DNA of 64,000 nucleotides, taken from NCBI RefSeq assembly GCF_015234585.1, contig NZ_JADFCM010000001.1, positions 1,364,001 through 1,428,000 on the forward strand. Reading direction: 5' to 3'. The position numbers were made by a program, and so were the translations under genes. Positions 52,571 through 60,502 of the stretch are shown piece by piece. A model generated the notes under the pieces. It saw only the letters and a program-made list of their open reading frames with translations. It had not been told where the DNA came from and ran no database searches. The DNA is from Pseudalkalibacillus hwajinpoensis. Its GTDB lineage: Bacteria; Bacillota; Bacilli; Bacillales; Guptibacillaceae. Position 1 is the stretch's first letter. Every line of letters starts with the position of its first letter.

Positions 52571-53548
52571 ATGGCCAAAAAAGTACTCGTATTCGCAGAA
52601 GCTCGTGACAATGAATTACGAAATGTATCATTTGAAGCAATTGGTGCTGGGAAAGAAATCGCAGCCGGTGGTGAAGTGATTGCAGCAATTGCTGGTGAAA
52701 GTATTAGTTCTTTAACAGACCAACTATTTCACTACGGAGCAGACCGTGTGATTAAAGTAGAAGATGAAAAGCTTAAAAACTATACAAGTGATGGATATGG
52801 TCAGGCATTTTTGCAAATCGTTCAGAGCGTCGATCCGGATGCTATTTTAATGCCCCATACGTCAATGGGCAAAGATCTAGCACCACGTCTTGCAAGTAAG
52901 CTTGACGCTGGACTTGTCTCCGATGCTACGGGTATTGAACTTGATGGTGAAGATGTCGTATTTACACGTCCAATTTACTCTGGTAAAGCTTTTGAGAAGA
53001 AAAAAGTAAAAGAAGGCGTTGTTCTTGCAACGATTCGTCCAAATAATATTTCTGCTCTTGAAATCGATGAATCACGCTCTGGTGAAGTCTTTGAAGAAAC
53101 CGTAGAAATAAAGGACCTTCGTACGATCGTGAAAGAAGTGGTCCGTAAATCTACATCAGGTGTTGACCTTTCAGAAGCAAAAGTGATTGTAGCCGGCGGC
53201 CGAGGCGTTAAAAGTGAAGAAGGATTTGAACCACTTCAAGAACTTGCGGATCTTCTCGGTGCTGCTGTAGGCGCGTCCCGCGGTGCTTGTGACGCTGACT
53301 ATTGTGATTACTCCCTTCAGATTGGGCAAACAGGGAAAGTAGTTACACCTGACCTCTATATTGCTTGCGGTATTTCTGGTGCTATTCAACACTTAGCAGG
53401 AATGTCTAACTCGAAAGTGATTGTAGCAATTAATAAAGACCCTGAAGCAAGCATTTTTAATGTTGCAGATTATGGTATTGTTGGTGATCTCTTTGAGGTT
53501 GTACCATTACTTACACAGGAGTTTAAGAAAGTATTGCAAACAAGCTAA
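52571..53548 (+). CDS. etfA: Electron transfer flavoprotein alpha subunit
   Basis: FAD-binding alpha subunit of ETF, 325 aa. Seen: N-terminal domain (KVLVFAEARDNELRNVSFEAIG), AVGASRGACDADYC with the conserved Arg of the FAD site (about residues 232-245), IGQTGKVVTPDLYIACGISGAIQHLAGM (the EtfA signature, about 252-280), and INKDPEASIFNVADYGIVGD. RBS ATAGGAGGGA. Last gene of the fatty acid degradation cluster; a terminator follows. Confidence 0.95.
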   Translation: MAKKVLVFAEARDNELRNVSFEAIGAGKEIAAGGEVIAAIAGESISSLTDQLFHYGADRVIKVEDEKLKNYTSDGYGQAFLQIVQSVDPDAILMPHTSMGKDLAPRLASKLDAGLVSDATGIELDGEDVVFTRPIYSGKAFEKKKVKEGVVLATIRPNNISALEIDESRSGEVFEETVEIKDLRTIVKEVVRKSTSGVDLSEAKVIVAGGRGVKSEEGFEPLQELADLLGAAVGASRGACDADYCDYSLQIGQTGKVVTPDLYIACGISGAIQHLAGMSNSKVIVAINKDPEASIFNVADYGIVGDLFEVVPLLTQEFKKVLQTS

Positions 53549-53550
53549 GA

Positions 53551-53581
53551 AAAAAAGCGAGCTTATCTAGCTCGCTTTTTG
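53551..53581 (+). terminator. Intrinsic terminator after etfA
   Basis: AAAAAGCGAGCT / AGCTCGCTTTTT stem. Confidence 0.85.
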
Positions 53582-53689
53582 TATAGAGATCATTACGATC
53601 TTATTTCATTATTTCAGGCTCGTTTTATTAATGAAGAGATAGGGAACAATGAAATTAAGTCAAAAGAATGGAATCAGAAAGAGTATTAA

Positions 53690-53698
53690 TGATATACT
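53690..53698 (+). promoter_or_regulatory. Extended -10 promoter of trxA inside a palindrome
   Basis: TGATATACT (extended -10) overlaps the inverted repeat GAGTAT / ATACTC spanning 53681-53699, which could be an operator. Confidence 0.4.
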
Positions 53699-53802
53699 CA
53701 TTTTGTGCCTATTGATATGAAATCAAATTGGCAGAGCACACTGAGGCAACCGGCCTTAACCTGGTAAACTCAAGTGATAATGTTTAAGGAGGAAGATACA
53801 GT

Positions 53803-54114
53803 ATGGCTATCGTACACGCAACAGATCAAAGTTTCGCACAAGAAACAAGTGAAGGTCTCGTTCTTGCAGACTTCTGGGCACCATGGTGTGGTCCTTGTAA
53901 AATGATTGCTCCAGTACTAGAAGAGCTTGATTCTGAGATGAGCGACGTAAAAGTTGTAAAGCTTGACGTTGACGAAAATCAGGAAACAGCAAGTAAATTT
54001 GGGGTAATGAGTATCCCAACACTACTTGTATTCAAAAATGGTGAGGTAGTTGACCAGGTTGTCGGCTTCCAACCAAAAGAAGCACTTGCACAAACGCTTT
54101 CTAAGCATCAATAA
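53803..54114 (+). CDS. trxA: Thioredoxin
   Basis: General cytosolic disulfide reductase, 103 aa. Seen: active site [14 protein letters not shown] (CGPC at about residues 28-31), [28 protein letters not shown] with the cis-Pro, and [20 protein letters not shown]. In B. subtilis uvrC follows trxA closely; here about 9 kb of other genes lies between them. Terminator downstream. Confidence 0.97.
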   Translation: MAIVHATDQSFAQETSEGLVLADFWAPWCGPCKMIAPVLEELDSEMSDVKVVKLDVDENQETASKFGVMSIPTLLVFKNGEVVDQVVGFQPKEALAQTLSKHQ

Positions 54115-54129
54115 TTAGTTAAGTTTCAA

Positions 54130-54166
54130 ACACTCTGATCTGTTTTAAGATCAGGGTGTTTTTTTT
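54130..54166 (+). terminator. Intrinsic terminator after trxA
   Basis: ACACTCTGATCT / AGATCAGGGTGT stem with eight T. Confidence 0.85.
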
Positions 54167-54190
54167 ATGTTATCTCCAGATGAAACGGTA

Positions 54191-54219
54191 TTGACACTGA
54201 TAATCGTTCTCGATATAAT
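54191..54219 (+). promoter_or_regulatory. SigA promoter with Fur-box-like spacer
   Basis: TTGACA (54191-54196), 17-base spacer, TATAAT (54214-54219). The spacer contains TGATAATCGTTCTCG (54198-54212), 12 of 15 matches to the Fur 7-1-7 box TGATAATNATTATCA. Iron repression of the lipoprotein gene is likely. Confidence 0.65.
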
Positions 54220-54259
54220 CATCATGGATATAAGACCTGACGAAAAGGAGTTTTACATA

Positions 54260-55456
54260 ATGAAGAAATCGGCTATGCTATTCACTTCTATTACGCTTGC
54301 AGCTACGGTTCTTGCTGCTTGTGGTAATGATTCTGAAAATGCTACAAACACAGAAAATAACAGTTCTAAGCAAGAACAAACGAATTCTGATGATAAGTCT
54401 AGTGAGATGTCAATTGAAAGCGCTGCTACTACGAAACAAGTAGAAGCTTATCAGACGATTACTGATGAACTAAACAAAATGAAGGAAGATCAAGAAGTAG
54501 ATTGGGAGTTAGTTGAAACTACCTACACTAGTGACCTAAAGAGCGCTGTGAATGAAATTGATAATGAGTTTGATACATTTATCTCTACTGGAATTCAAGC
54601 TGGAAAATCTGGAGAGCTTGATAAGAATGTAGCTCGTCAGATCATTGATAAAGGGACACAGTCATACTTTTATCAAAAGCAAAAATCCCTTCAACAGGCA
54701 GTGATTGATGCGAAGGATGCTAACAAAGAAGATGAGGCTATGCTTCATTTTGAAGAAATACAATTACTAGCAGAAAAAGTATTTGTTCCTACAGCCGAAA
54801 AACGCGACTCCTACTATGAACTTGATGGAGATTCAAGTATTGTTGAGAATATTAACAATGGCCTATCAGCGCAGGAACAGGCGCTTTCTGAAGGGAATAT
54901 GGAAGATTTTGCTGTGACGAAGCAAGTAACGGATAAGTCCATTTATAAGAGCTACTACTTAGCTTCTAATTCCTATGCAGAAAAGATTGAAGAAGCGGTA
55001 AAGACTGGTGAAACAGATGAGTTACAAGTGATGCAAACAGAAGCTCTCGGTTTTTATCAAGCAATAAAAGGATCACTCTCAGGCGGCGATGAAGAAGCGG
55101 CTGAGAAGTTAAGCGAATTATTCGATATAAGTAACGATCCAGAGGCAATCAAAGCTGATGAAGTAAACGATTTGTTCGCAAAAGCGTTTACAGGAAAAAT
55201 CAAAGGATATCACGAGAAAGTAGCTGAGCTAGCTAAAGAAGACAAGCTTTCTGAAGGTAAAGAAGCTGCAATGGAAGCCAATGTATTCTTAAAAGCGATT
55301 GAAATGCCATTAATGGAGGCAATCGGTGAAGAGGAAACGGATGCAGTCTATGAAGACGCACAAAACTGGTTTGATGCAGTTGCTAGTGAGAATGCAGATG
55401 AAGTGCAAAAGCTAAGTGATCGCATTTTGACCGAACTAGAAAGTGTAGTAGAATAG
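54260..55456 (+). CDS. Fur-box-controlled lipoprotein with internal helical repeats
   Basis: Predicted surface lipoprotein of 398 aa. Seen: signal peptide and lipobox LAAC with Cys at residue 21, a low-complexity Asn/Ser/Glu/Thr linker (about 22-60), then an acidic, all-helical body. The body shows about three related units, marked by RQIIDKGTQSYFYQKQKSLQ, KQVTDKSIYKSYYLASNSYA and NDLFAKAFTGKIKGYHEKVA. No named domain recognised; not M75/EfeO-like by motif. ATG 54260 has AAAGGAG upstream; the longer frame (from 54167) crosses the promoter and is rejected. With a Fur box at its promoter and an FTR1 permease 5 kb downstream, an extracellular iron-binding role is inferred, not shown. Confidence 0.7.
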   Translation: MKKSAMLFTSITLAATVLAACGNDSENATNTENNSSKQEQTNSDDKSSEMSIESAATTKQVEAYQTITDELNKMKEDQEVDWELVETTYTSDLKSAVNEIDNEFDTFISTGIQAGKSGELDKNVARQIIDKGTQSYFYQKQKSLQQAVIDAKDANKEDEAMLHFEEIQLLAEKVFVPTAEKRDSYYELDGDSSIVENINNGLSAQEQALSEGNMEDFAVTKQVTDKSIYKSYYLASNSYAEKIEEAVKTGETDELQVMQTEALGFYQAIKGSLSGGDEEAAEKLSELFDISNDPEAIKADEVNDLFAKAFTGKIKGYHEKVAELAKEDKLSEGKEAAMEANVFLKAIEMPLMEAIGEEETDAVYEDAQNWFDAVASENADEVQKLSDRILTELESVVE

Positions 55457-55466
55457 CTTTAGATTG

Positions 55467-55497
55467 AAATGGCCGCTAAATGCGGCCATTTCTCTTG
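55467..55497 (+). terminator. Intrinsic terminator after lipoprotein gene
   Basis: GAAATGGCCGC / GCGGCCATTTC perfect stem, loop TAAAT, then TCTT. Confidence 0.8.
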
Positions 55498-55543
55498 TAG
55501 GACGGATTAATTTGAAACACTGAAAAATATAGGAGTGCCTGAG

Positions 55544-56491
55544 ATGAAAATACTCATTACTGGCGGGGCAGGTTTTATAGGAAGTAGCCTTGCAAAGTCG
55601 CTTTTAACAGCTGGTCACGATGTCTCAATCATTGACCATTTCTCTTCCTATTATGATATTAATCGAAAAGAAGAACATCTAGAAGAAGTGAAAAAAGCTG
55701 GGTCAATTAAAGTTCACGTTTTTGATTTATTAGATCATGAAAAAACGGATGCTCACTTCAAAGAGCATTCTTACGATAAGGTGATTCATCTTGCTGCACT
55801 TCCAGGAGTTCAATATTCATTAACACATCCACATGACTATATTGATCAAGATATCAAAGTAGTGGTAAATGTATTAAAAGCTGCGGGTGATGCGGGAGTC
55901 CCCCATGTTTTATTTGGTTCTTCTTCATCAGTATACGGTAATCGTGAGAATGGCCCGGTGTTAGAAGATGAGGCAAATGGCAAAGTGAAGTCTCCGTATG
56001 CAGCTGCTAAAGCTGGAGCAGAATCTTTTTGCCATGCGTATCAATCGCTTTACGGCTTTAAGTTAACGGTTTTACGATTTTTTACAGTGTATGGGCCATG
56101 GGGCCGTCCCGATATGGCGATTCCTCTATTTATTAATAAGTTAATAAAGGGGGAGGAAATCATTGTTTATGATCGTGACCAGTCTAGGGACTTTACGTAT
56201 ATTGATGACATTGTTACAGGTATAACATTAGCATTCGAACAAAAAGGAATATCAGAGATTTATAATCTCGGTTCGGGTACACCGATTCAGCTTAATGAAC
56301 TTATTACTTCGCTTGGTGTCTATTTTCCTGATGCGAAAATACTTGATGGAACATTTCGTCCAGGGGATGTAAGGCATACTTGGAGCGGTATTAGTAAGGC
56401 TAGGGAAGAATTGGGATATACTCCGAAGGTGAAGTTTGAGGAAGGATTAAGAAGGACAATCGAATGGGCAAAAAAATATCACGCTTATTAA
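55544..56491 (+). CDS. NAD-dependent nucleotide-sugar epimerase/dehydratase
   Basis: Extended SDR enzyme of 315 aa acting on a nucleotide sugar. Seen: GGAGFIGSSLAKSLL cofactor loop (residues 7-21), SSSSVYG, catalytic SPYAAAKAGAE (Tyr and Lys, about 146-156), RFFTVYGPWGRPDMA (about 173-187) as in UDP-glucuronate 4-epimerases (CapI/GAE), and SRDFTYIDDIV. AGGAG lies 8 bases before ATG 55544; the GTG at 55535 overlaps it. It is the first gene of a four-gene set with overlaps: its 3' end overlaps the next gene by 28 bases. Likely supplies a uronic acid or hexose nucleotide for the glycosyltransferases nearby. Confidence 0.85.
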   Translation: MKILITGGAGFIGSSLAKSLLTAGHDVSIIDHFSSYYDINRKEEHLEEVKKAGSIKVHVFDLLDHEKTDAHFKEHSYDKVIHLAALPGVQYSLTHPHDYIDQDIKVVVNVLKAAGDAGVPHVLFGSSSSVYGNRENGPVLEDEANGKVKSPYAAAKAGAESFCHAYQSLYGFKLTVLRFFTVYGPWGRPDMAIPLFINKLIKGEEIIVYDRDQSRDFTYIDDIVTGITLAFEQKGISEIYNLGSGTPIQLNELITSLGVYFPDAKILDGTFRPGDVRHTWSGISKAREELGYTPKVKFEEGLRRTIEWAKKYHAY

Positions 56492-57408
56492 AGTGGTCAT
56501 TTGGAATTGGCCTATTCATTTCATTTGGATTTCTTCTTTTTCAAGAGTTTAATCTGTCGAGCCTTTTAGCTCTTACCTCTGAATTGCTAAGTGAACCATG
56601 GTGGTTAATCGCTATGATAACTGGATATACATGTTCTTTTTTATTGCGTAGTTGGTGCTGGCGATTACTTGTTGATAAGAATATATCAGTTAGGGTTTAT
56701 TTAGCAGGGGTTTTTTATAGTCTCTTTTTTAACCATCTACTTCCTTTCAAGGGCGGAGAGGCTGTGCGTATGGGAGTGCTTGCGCAGAAACAAAAAGGGC
56801 GATGGGGAATGGCTATTCAATCCGTGCTCGTTCTCAGGTTAATTGATCTCTTCTGGTTGGGGGTTTTTTCAGTTATTGGGGCGGACCTTATTGGGATTGA
56901 TATCAACCTGACTTTTTTCATAACAGCGCTTGTTATTTTTGGTGTTACCGTGAGTGGGTTGATTATCTATCTGAAAAAACATCACGCTGCTTCTTTTTTT
57001 AATAAGCAGCTAACTACCATGCAGACTCTTGTAAGTTCACCACATATGGTGCTTGTTCTAACGCTATCTTGTATAAGCTGGGTAGCTGAAGGAATCGTCG
57101 TATTTAGCGTAGCGAGTCTTATTGGACATCTGTTTACATATTCAGATGCCATGTGGGTTACATCATTATCAGTCGGATCTGGTGTCTTTCAATTAGCTCC
57201 AGGTGGCTTTGCGACTTACGAAAGTGTGATGAGCTTTTCACTTAATCGGGTAGGTTTCGGATGGGAAGAAGCCCTTTCAATTGCGATTGTCACGCATGCA
57301 TTTAAGTATATTTATTCTTTTGGCGCTGGATTAGTGGCGTTCTATCTTTATCCTCTTCGATTACAGGAGTTGAAGTCGTTTATGAATAAGAAAGGAGAAA
57401 CATCATGA
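56464..57408 (+). CDS. Flippase-like membrane protein (LPG synthase TM domain/UPF0104)
   Basis: Integral membrane protein of 314 aa with about seven to eight hydrophobic segments, related to the MprF N-terminal (lysylphosphatidylglycerol synthetase TM) and AglD/YbhN family. Seen: FYSLFFNHLLPFKGGEAVRM (about residues 80-99) and the late GVFQLAPGGFATYESVMS (about 238-255), the two conserved blocks (NxxxPxxxGE and PGGxG-like). No aminoacyl-transferase domain follows, so it is not a full MprF. Such proteins are proposed to flip lipids or polyprenyl-linked sugars. It overlaps the epimerase gene by 28 bases and ends in ATGA shared with the phosphodiesterase gene. Confidence 0.82.
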   Translation: MGKKISRLLKWSFGIGLFISFGFLLFQEFNLSSLLALTSELLSEPWWLIAMITGYTCSFLLRSWCWRLLVDKNISVRVYLAGVFYSLFFNHLLPFKGGEAVRMGVLAQKQKGRWGMAIQSVLVLRLIDLFWLGVFSVIGADLIGIDINLTFFITALVIFGVTVSGLIIYLKKHHAASFFNKQLTTMQTLVSSPHMVLVLTLSCISWVAEGIVVFSVASLIGHLFTYSDAMWVTSLSVGSGVFQLAPGGFATYESVMSFSLNRVGFGWEEALSIAIVTHAFKYIYSFGAGLVAFYLYPLRLQELKSFMNKKGETS

Positions 57409-58868
57409 AACAAGCGTCAGGCTTTGAAAAGATAGCAGCAAGATGCTGGAATCTGTTAAATGAAGGTAAGCCATTTACACCAATCTTTGTTACAGGGACA
57501 ATTTTGTTATTTTACATTTCACAATGGACTTCTATAGAGTTCTGGGGGGCTTTCTTTGTTGGACTAGGCGTCGTATTGCCTCTTTTAGTACTCTACTACG
57601 TTTATGATTACCCATTATTTTTACGAAATTATTTATGGATGCCTCTAATTGGGTACCTGCTGATTTTTGATTCATTTTCACTTCAAGTAGCCATGCTAGG
57701 TATAGGTCTCTATTTTTTCTTTACTGTCTTTTTCTGGGGAACATTCTATTACCATCTTCGAATTGGAACGAGCTGGCTTAACTTCACTCGTTTTTGGAAG
57801 TTAGTGCTTAAGAATAGCGATTCTACTAGTGGTAACGCGCAAGAACAACTTCCGAAGTTTTTATTAATTCTACCATTATGGGTGATGGTTATTGACTCTT
57901 CAGTAAAGAATGAAATGACTTTTGAATGGACGACTCTTGTTTTCTTTTATGCAGGAATTTGGTTATTTAGTTTTATTCTTCACCATTACTTATTTGACTG
58001 GAAGCCCGCAATTAAATCAGATTATACGAAAGCTGTGCCACCTACGTCGACTAATGAGCGTGTCATTATGATTGTAATCGATGGAATGCGAAAAGAACGA
58101 TTCCAGGAAGCCAATACGCCTTTTCTTGATTCATTAAAGAAAAATGGGACAGAATACAGTCAAATGGAGACGGTATACCCTGCGCGTACAGTTGTTTGCT
58201 TCTCCTCGATGATGACAGGTACATATCCTCTTGAGCATGGTATTAAGTCCAATATGGTTTGGAATCTTGGAGTGAAAGTAGAGACGATCTTTGATTCGTT
58301 AAGAAAAGTTGGGAAAACAGGAAGGTTACTCGGTATTGCCCACCTTGTTGACGCTATGGGAGATGACGTAGATACTGTAACGGCAGTTATGAATAACGAT
58401 GTGGCTGATACGAAAATTATGGAGGGCGCTCGTCAGATTATGTTAGATAAAAACCCTGACTTTTTCACTGTACAGCTTATTGGGACCGACCAAACTGGTC
58501 ATGCGAGAGGAGTCTTTTATGATGATTACATTCAAAAAATTGAAGAAGCTGATAAATTAGTGGAAGATTACGTTGGTTTTCTTGAAGTGAATGGGTTTAT
58601 GGAAAATACAACACTCATTGTTTGTGCCGATCATGGACAAGCAGATGGCATTGGGGGACATGGTCATCTTGATGAAGGAGAACGATTTGTTCCATTCTTT
58701 ATGAATGGGCCATTTATCGAAAAGGGGAAAATTGTAGAAGAAAGGCATAGCCTTACTTCAGTAGCGCCAACCGTTGCTCATTTATTAGGTGCCCCTATCC
58801 CTTCACATAGTAGAGGAGCGATACTAGAAGAAGCGCTTCAGGATAGGAAGGAAGACATTATCAAATGA
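57405..58868 (+). CDS. Membrane-anchored type I phosphodiesterase/NPP family
   Basis: 487-aa protein: an N-terminal membrane part of about five to six hydrophobic segments (residues 25-205), then an alkaline-phosphatase superfamily domain. Metal and catalytic residues all visible: D226 (VIDGMRKER), nucleophile T262 (YPARTVVCF), D362 and H366 (GTDQTGHARG), D409-H410 (ADHGQ), H419 (GGHGHL). This is the set used by nucleotide pyrophosphatase/phosphodiesterases, so it should be active on a phosphodiester or phosphonate outside the membrane. Start and stop overlap its neighbours by ATGA (57405-57408 and 58865-58868). Substrate unknown; a lipid-linked or polymer phosphodiester is plausible. Confidence 0.82.
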   Translation: MKQASGFEKIAARCWNLLNEGKPFTPIFVTGTILLFYISQWTSIEFWGAFFVGLGVVLPLLVLYYVYDYPLFLRNYLWMPLIGYLLIFDSFSLQVAMLGIGLYFFFTVFFWGTFYYHLRIGTSWLNFTRFWKLVLKNSDSTSGNAQEQLPKFLLILPLWVMVIDSSVKNEMTFEWTTLVFFYAGIWLFSFILHHYLFDWKPAIKSDYTKAVPPTSTNERVIMIVIDGMRKERFQEANTPFLDSLKKNGTEYSQMETVYPARTVVCFSSMMTGTYPLEHGIKSNMVWNLGVKVETIFDSLRKVGKTGRLLGIAHLVDAMGDDVDTVTAVMNNDVADTKIMEGARQIMLDKNPDFFTVQLIGTDQTGHARGVFYDDYIQKIEEADKLVEDYVGFLEVNGFMENTTLIVCADHGQADGIGGHGHLDEGERFVPFFMNGPFIEKGKIVEERHSLTSVAPTVAHLLGAPIPSHSRGAILEEALQDRKEDIIK

Positions 58869-59638
58869 AACAGCATGTGATTGTTTTTTTACCCGCGCAT
58901 AATGAAGAGCATGCCATTGGAGAAGTGATTAAGCAAATTCCTAGAAGTATTCATCCTTCTGTTCAGGTGAGCGTTCTCGTAATCGATGATGGCTCAACAG
59001 ATCGGACAGTAGAAGTAGCCAAAAAGGCTGGAGCTAACTATATTTATTCTTTTGATAACAATCAAGGTCTTGGTGCCGCAGTTCGAAAGGGGCTTTCCTA
59101 TTCAGTAGAATTAGGTGCTGACATAGGTGTGATGCTTGACGCGGATAATGAATACCCCGCCTGGCAATTAGCTGACCTTCTCGAACCTCTATTCAAAGGG
59201 GAGGCAGACTACGTGATGGGTTCTCGTTTTAAAGGTACGATTGATGGGATGCGACTTCATCGTCGTTTAGGCAATTATTGTTTTACATTTATTCAGTCCC
59301 TTCTTTTACAAAGGTGGATTTATGATGGTCAGTCTGGGATGAGAGTTTTCTCTAGACAAGCTATGGAGCATGGAGAAATCATTCATGACTACAACTATGC
59401 ACAGGTCATTACATTGAACCTTGTTCGAAAAGGATTTAGAGTTAAAGAAGTTCCAATTACGTACCAGGTTCGATCTACTGGTGAATCATATATTAAGTTT
59501 AAAGCGTATTTAACATCTGTTTTACCGGCTATTTTGAAAGAAATGATGCGACCAGTTCACAAGGTGTCGATTGACTATAGTGCGCATAAAATCTTGCCTG
59601 GACACATTACAAGTATGGTGGCAGAAAAGTCACACTAA
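58865..59638 (+). CDS. GT2 family glycosyltransferase, DPM1-like
   Basis: Glycosyltransferase of 257 aa with a GT-A fold like dolichyl-phosphate mannose/glucose synthases. Seen: FLPAHNEEHAIGEVIKQIP (residues 5-23), VLVIDDGSTDRTVEVAKKAG (about 38-57), NQGLGAAVRKGL, DADNEYPAWQLADLLEP (the D-x-D type motif, about 97-113), VMGSRF, and a C-terminal half with QSGMRVFSR and VPITYQVRSTGESYIKF. No membrane segment. It likely charges a polyprenyl phosphate with a sugar at the inner face of the membrane. ATGA-coupled to the phosphodiesterase; last gene of the four-gene operon. Confidence 0.85.
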   Translation: MKQHVIVFLPAHNEEHAIGEVIKQIPRSIHPSVQVSVLVIDDGSTDRTVEVAKKAGANYIYSFDNNQGLGAAVRKGLSYSVELGADIGVMLDADNEYPAWQLADLLEPLFKGEADYVMGSRFKGTIDGMRLHRRLGNYCFTFIQSLLLQRWIYDGQSGMRVFSRQAMEHGEIIHDYNYAQVITLNLVRKGFRVKEVPITYQVRSTGESYIKFKAYLTSVLPAILKEMMRPVHKVSIDYSAHKILPGHITSMVAEKSH

Positions 59639-59652
59639 TTGCAGATCTGTTA

Positions 59653-59681
59653 TTGACTTCAATGGTGATAATCATTATCAT
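59653..59681 (+). promoter_or_regulatory. Promoter with perfect Fur box
   Basis: TTGACT (59653-59658), 17-base spacer, TATCAT (59676-59681). TGATAATCATTATCA at 59666-59680 is a perfect 7-1-7 Fur box, followed by a further overlapping ATTATCA, covering the -10. Confidence 0.88.
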
Positions 59682-59704
59682 TATCAATGAGGAGGATATT
59701 TCAA

Positions 59705-60472
59705 ATGATAAAACGTATTCTGTCATCAGCATTAATAATGACACTAATTTGTATACTAGCAGTTCCTGATCTTGCTAGTGCATACTCTTATGGTGACCCA
59801 ACCGAAGAGAAAGTAGCTGAAGCATACAGTGAGATGTCTGCAAAACTTAATGAATCTCCTCCGAATTTTGCAGAAGCGAATAAAATTTTTGCTTCCGTTA
59901 AAGACGAAATTCAATTACATATGGGTGACGATGCGGTTCAAGCTGTTCAAAATGAGCTAGACAACGAAGATAAGGAAGCTGTGATAACGAATATGCAGCA
60001 AGTCCTGGTCTTAAATATTTCACGTCGACTTGAAAACGCTGAAACAGATTTTGAAGAATATGATACAACAAGAAAGCTAGTTGGCAAGGCAGATGCCACA
60101 TATAAAACGCTCTCTCCCGTGGTGAAACAAACGAATCCAGAACTTGATGAAAAGATAAAGAATGAATTTGAGGTATTGCTTAATTCGCTTGGTAACCCTG
60201 GCCTTTTCGGAGTGGGGGAGAAAGATTCAGATGAAGAGAAATACGCTGAAAGTAAGAAAGTTATACTTGATGGACTAAAAAATCAATTTGATATGAAATC
60301 AGTTGAAATTGGTCACTTTGGAGAAAGTGCAACAGAGGATGAAAGCAGTGGTAGTGAAAAAACGGATTGGACTGATCTCAGTCAGCTATCGAATTGGCTG
60401 CCAATCGTTATTCTCATCGTTGTGATTGCAGGAGTAGTGATTTACACAACAAGAAAACGCCGACGCTCCTAA
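59705..60472 (+). CDS. Secreted, C-terminally anchored protein of a Fur-regulated iron uptake unit
   Basis: 255-aa protein with a signal peptide (residues about 1-27, ALIMTLICILAVPDLASA), a helical extracellular domain with many acidic residues (about 28-215), an acidic Ser/Glu linker, and a C-terminal membrane helix (LPIVILIVVIAGVVIYT) ending in RKRRRS. The domain pattern (repeated Glu/Asp-rich helices) recalls the N-terminal extracytoplasmic part seen in some longer bacterial FTR1 proteins. GAGGAGG lies 9 bases before ATG 59705. It is cotranscribed with the FTR1 permease 30 bases downstream, behind a perfect Fur box. An iron-presenting role is inferred. Confidence 0.72.
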   Translation: MIKRILSSALIMTLICILAVPDLASAYSYGDPTEEKVAEAYSEMSAKLNESPPNFAEANKIFASVKDEIQLHMGDDAVQAVQNELDNEDKEAVITNMQQVLVLNISRRLENAETDFEEYDTTRKLVGKADATYKTLSPVVKQTNPELDEKIKNEFEVLLNSLGNPGLFGVGEKDSDEEKYAESKKVILDGLKNQFDMKSVEIGHFGESATEDESSGSEKTDWTDLSQLSNWLPIVILIVVIAGVVIYTTRKRRRS

Positions 60473-60502
60473 AATCTTTATTTGCGGAAAGGGGAAAGTT
60501 TA

